Shown: positions 6,701 through 6,790 of the stretch, in pieces
Position numbering within the stretch: position 1 is the first letter of the stretch
Layout of the letters: every line of letters begins with the position of its first letter
DNA from: Bacteroidota bacterium
Lineage (GTDB): Bacteria; Bacteroidota; Ignavibacteria; Kapaibacteriales; Kapaibacteriaceae
Direction: 5' to 3'
Length of the DNA: 6,790 nt
Assembly: GCA_003488525.1 (NCBI GenBank)
Contig: DNLG01000008.1
Location: forward strand, 1-6,790
Program-made: the position numbers and the translations under genes
The notes under the pieces: generated by a model
What the model saw: only the letters and a program-made list of their open reading frames with translations
Told to the model about the DNA's origin: nothing
The model's database searches: none

Positions 6701-6790
6701 ATTGGCTGCAACGCCCGTGGTCGTGAGCTTAGCGCTTGCTATCGTATTGTCGGCAATGTCTGCGTTGACGATCGTCGCATCGACGATCTT
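3704..6790 (-). CDS. Giant fibrous surface protein with tail-fibre-like stalk and YadA-like head (5' end outside window)
   Basis: The visible part is 1,028 codons, open to the window edge, so the true start lies beyond 6790. The GTG at 6634 is an internal valine, because the frame continues through KLTTTGVAANTYG and VDAAGRIT, matching the later modules. Visible residues 1-445 form a stalk of four modules, each with TVDAQGRLT, GAAGGDLAGTYPNPTI and runs of about 10 residues like AKLADASVTT. Residues 462-501 carry NRGGTGAATAQAARNAL and TGKALVTDGTNVSW, familiar from phage tail fibres. Residues about 505-612 are unassigned. Residues about 621-920 are some 18 repeats of the NVAVGYRALNGNVSGS type, like trimeric autotransporter heads. 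VGIGTSSPTTKLDVRG (917-932) leads into a beta-rich end (945-1028) with DGLIIAWARAEAGNVVFRV. There is no endosialidase-type chaperone domain, YadA membrane anchor or T9SS sorting domain at the C-terminus. A trimeric adhesin-like fibre is the best reading; export route and ligand are not visible. Confidence 0.88.
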   Translation of the reverse strand, partial: KIVDATIVNADIADNTIASAKLTTTGVAANTYGTATTVPTITVDAAGRITSVVNTTIAGTSPTGAAGGDLAGTYPNPTIALNAVVTNRIADAAVTTAKLADASVTTAKLADASVSTAKLADASVTTAKLADASVTTAKLADASVSTAKLADASVTALKLANTTVASGNYGSATQVATFTVDAQGRLTTAANATISGVAPGGAASGDLTGTYPGPSIATNAVTTSKINDGAVTGAKLADNAVTTLKITDGAVTASKLAATGVTPGSYGSATQVATFTVDAQGRLTNAGAVTITGAAPTGAAGGDLSGSYPNPTIANDAVKTENILNGTILDADIAANTITGAKILDGTITTTDLADNAVTVAKLADGSVSTAKLVDGSVTAAKLANTAVTAGTFGTGTQVPTITIDAQGRITNAVNTTITGVAPTGAAGGDLAGNYPNPTIAAGAGTNIMTALNGAGTTGTLAINRGGTGAATAQAARNALLPTQTGNTGKALVTDGTNVSWSDVATEGTYVKFDVTGGQGAMNRGRRLFDVGYDEVNANGDNAEGARIISSARIGGFNATALTLEANVTGAGVAWGLRSNASINVNDGKFYAINDQAVLRLKNSGVFVGGAGSLNSTGANNVMVGSNVAPSLTSGARNVAVGRDAANAIVSGSDNIAIGYQAGLNMTSNENVFIGSAAGSSVTNVNGLTALGFEALKQNTSGIENVAVGYRALNGNVSGSRNSAFGYKAGVSIGGADNTMVGNTAGATLGSGSRNTIVGSNAMGEGALGTSNDNTLLGFEAGSVLRGGTANTVVGSSAGAKLDNTNDNVFVGKSAGEQTDLGFANTFVGTEAGKLNAGGDHNTFIGYQAGTNMLGSSSNKNILIGFRAGQNLNNATGVVLIGENATADNNLTNATAIGSGATVNVSNAIVLGDNANVGIGTSSPTTKLDVRGTSRFGTNGNTITNIIKRTITVNIANVAANAGLTVTVAFGNAAVGQSVMISPVADLNDGLIIAWARAEAGNVVFRVQNVTNAAIDPVEQDFYITVIE
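4031..4930 (-). repeat. YadA-like head repeats, about 18 units
   Basis: Units begin with Asn plus a hydrophobic-x-hydrophobic-Gly core: NVMVG, NVAVG, NIAIG, NVFIG, NTMVG, NTIVG, NTLLG, NTFVG, NTFIG and NILIG, usually followed by xxAG. The first fifteen units are mostly 16-19 residues long. The last three (VVLIG, ATAIG, AIVLG) are shorter, near 14 residues, like classical YadA heads. Such repeats build a left-handed beta-roll in trimeric adhesins. Units are well diverged in DNA, so the array is old. Confidence 0.85.
5471..6790 (-). repeat. Four tail-fibre-like stalk modules
   Basis: The motif GDLxGxYPNPTI occurs four times (at 6554-6589, 6143-6178, 5852-5887 and 5471-5506), each preceded by a TVDAQGRLT-type segment. 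The spacing is 137, 97 and 127 residues, and the difference is explained by variable numbers of the 10-residue AKLADGSVTT-type unit between motifs. The same modules occur in phage tail fibres and bacterial surface fibres. The array probably continues beyond the window, since the first module is cut at 6790. Confidence 0.85.
6331..6510 (-). repeat. 30-bp tandem repeat, six units, inside the fibre gene
   Basis: Six direct repeats of 30 bases encode AKLADASVTT or AKLADASVST. The units at 6361, 6391, 6451 and 6481 are identical. The unit at 6421 differs at a few bases, and the one at 6331 is the most diverged. Units 6331-6420 and 6421-6510 form a 90-bp higher-order duplication in which 60 of 90 bases (two whole units) match perfectly. 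A divergent trio of the same unit lies at 5641-5730. Because the unit is ten codons, copy-number change keeps the frame. Confidence 0.97.

Noticed and set aside
6770..6788. 8-bp inverted repeat with 3-base loop
   Set aside because: Arms this short are expected about once by chance in a window of this size, and it lies in repetitive coding sequence.
3704..6790. Prophage tail-fibre gene
   Set aside because: The stalk resembles phage fibres, but the neighbours are a T9SS-sorted protein, an OmpA-like protein and rpsD, with no phage gene in view.

Overview
The window is 6,790 bases with moderately high GC, and every convincing gene lies on the minus strand. It suggests a member of the Bacteroidota/Chlorobi (FCB) assemblage, possibly an Ignavibacteria- or Kapabacteria-like lineage. 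Three things point there: a C-terminal type IX secretion (T9SS) sorting domain, a zinc-free (Cys-less) S4 ribosomal protein with a Bacteroidota-like end, and an N-terminal 'SLGQ...GFWY' motif typical of secreted proteins in that group. The lineage is inferred from memory of these families, not from a search.

Read in the direction of transcription (right to left), the layout is as follows. From 6790 to 3704 is the 3' part of a very long gene for a repetitive fibrous surface protein. It has phage-tail-fibre-like stalk modules, an internal 30-bp tandem array, a YadA-like head of about 18 repeats, and a C-terminal beta-rich cap. Its 5' end lies outside the window. Next, from about 3701 to 2811, is a small secreted protein with a cohesin-like middle and a T9SS type A sorting domain; its start overlaps or abuts the end of the fibre gene. 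Seven bases further on, from 2803 to 740, is an unusual outer-membrane protein: signal peptide, probable beta-barrel, 15-proline linker, and two OmpA-like domains separated by a beta-rich spacer. A good rho-independent terminator (713-734) closes this three-gene unit. Finally, rpsD (613 to 11) encodes ribosomal protein S4 and is preceded by its own leader with a UUCG-loop hairpin immediately upstream of the Shine-Dalgarno.

Working model (inference): the three surface genes form one operon. The fibre is exposed outside the cell, the T9SS protein is exported and attached to the surface, and the OmpA-like protein links the outer membrane to peptidoglycan. The order resembles the adhesin / SprF-type / OmpA gene sets of Bacteroidota, but with a trimeric-adhesin-like fibre as the large subunit. 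rpsD is a housekeeping gene that happens to be next door, and its usual upstream partners (rpsM, rpsK) are not there. No mobile element, tRNA, rRNA or CRISPR array is visible. Gene-free stretches are short: 614-739, plus the 7-base gap at 2804-2810.
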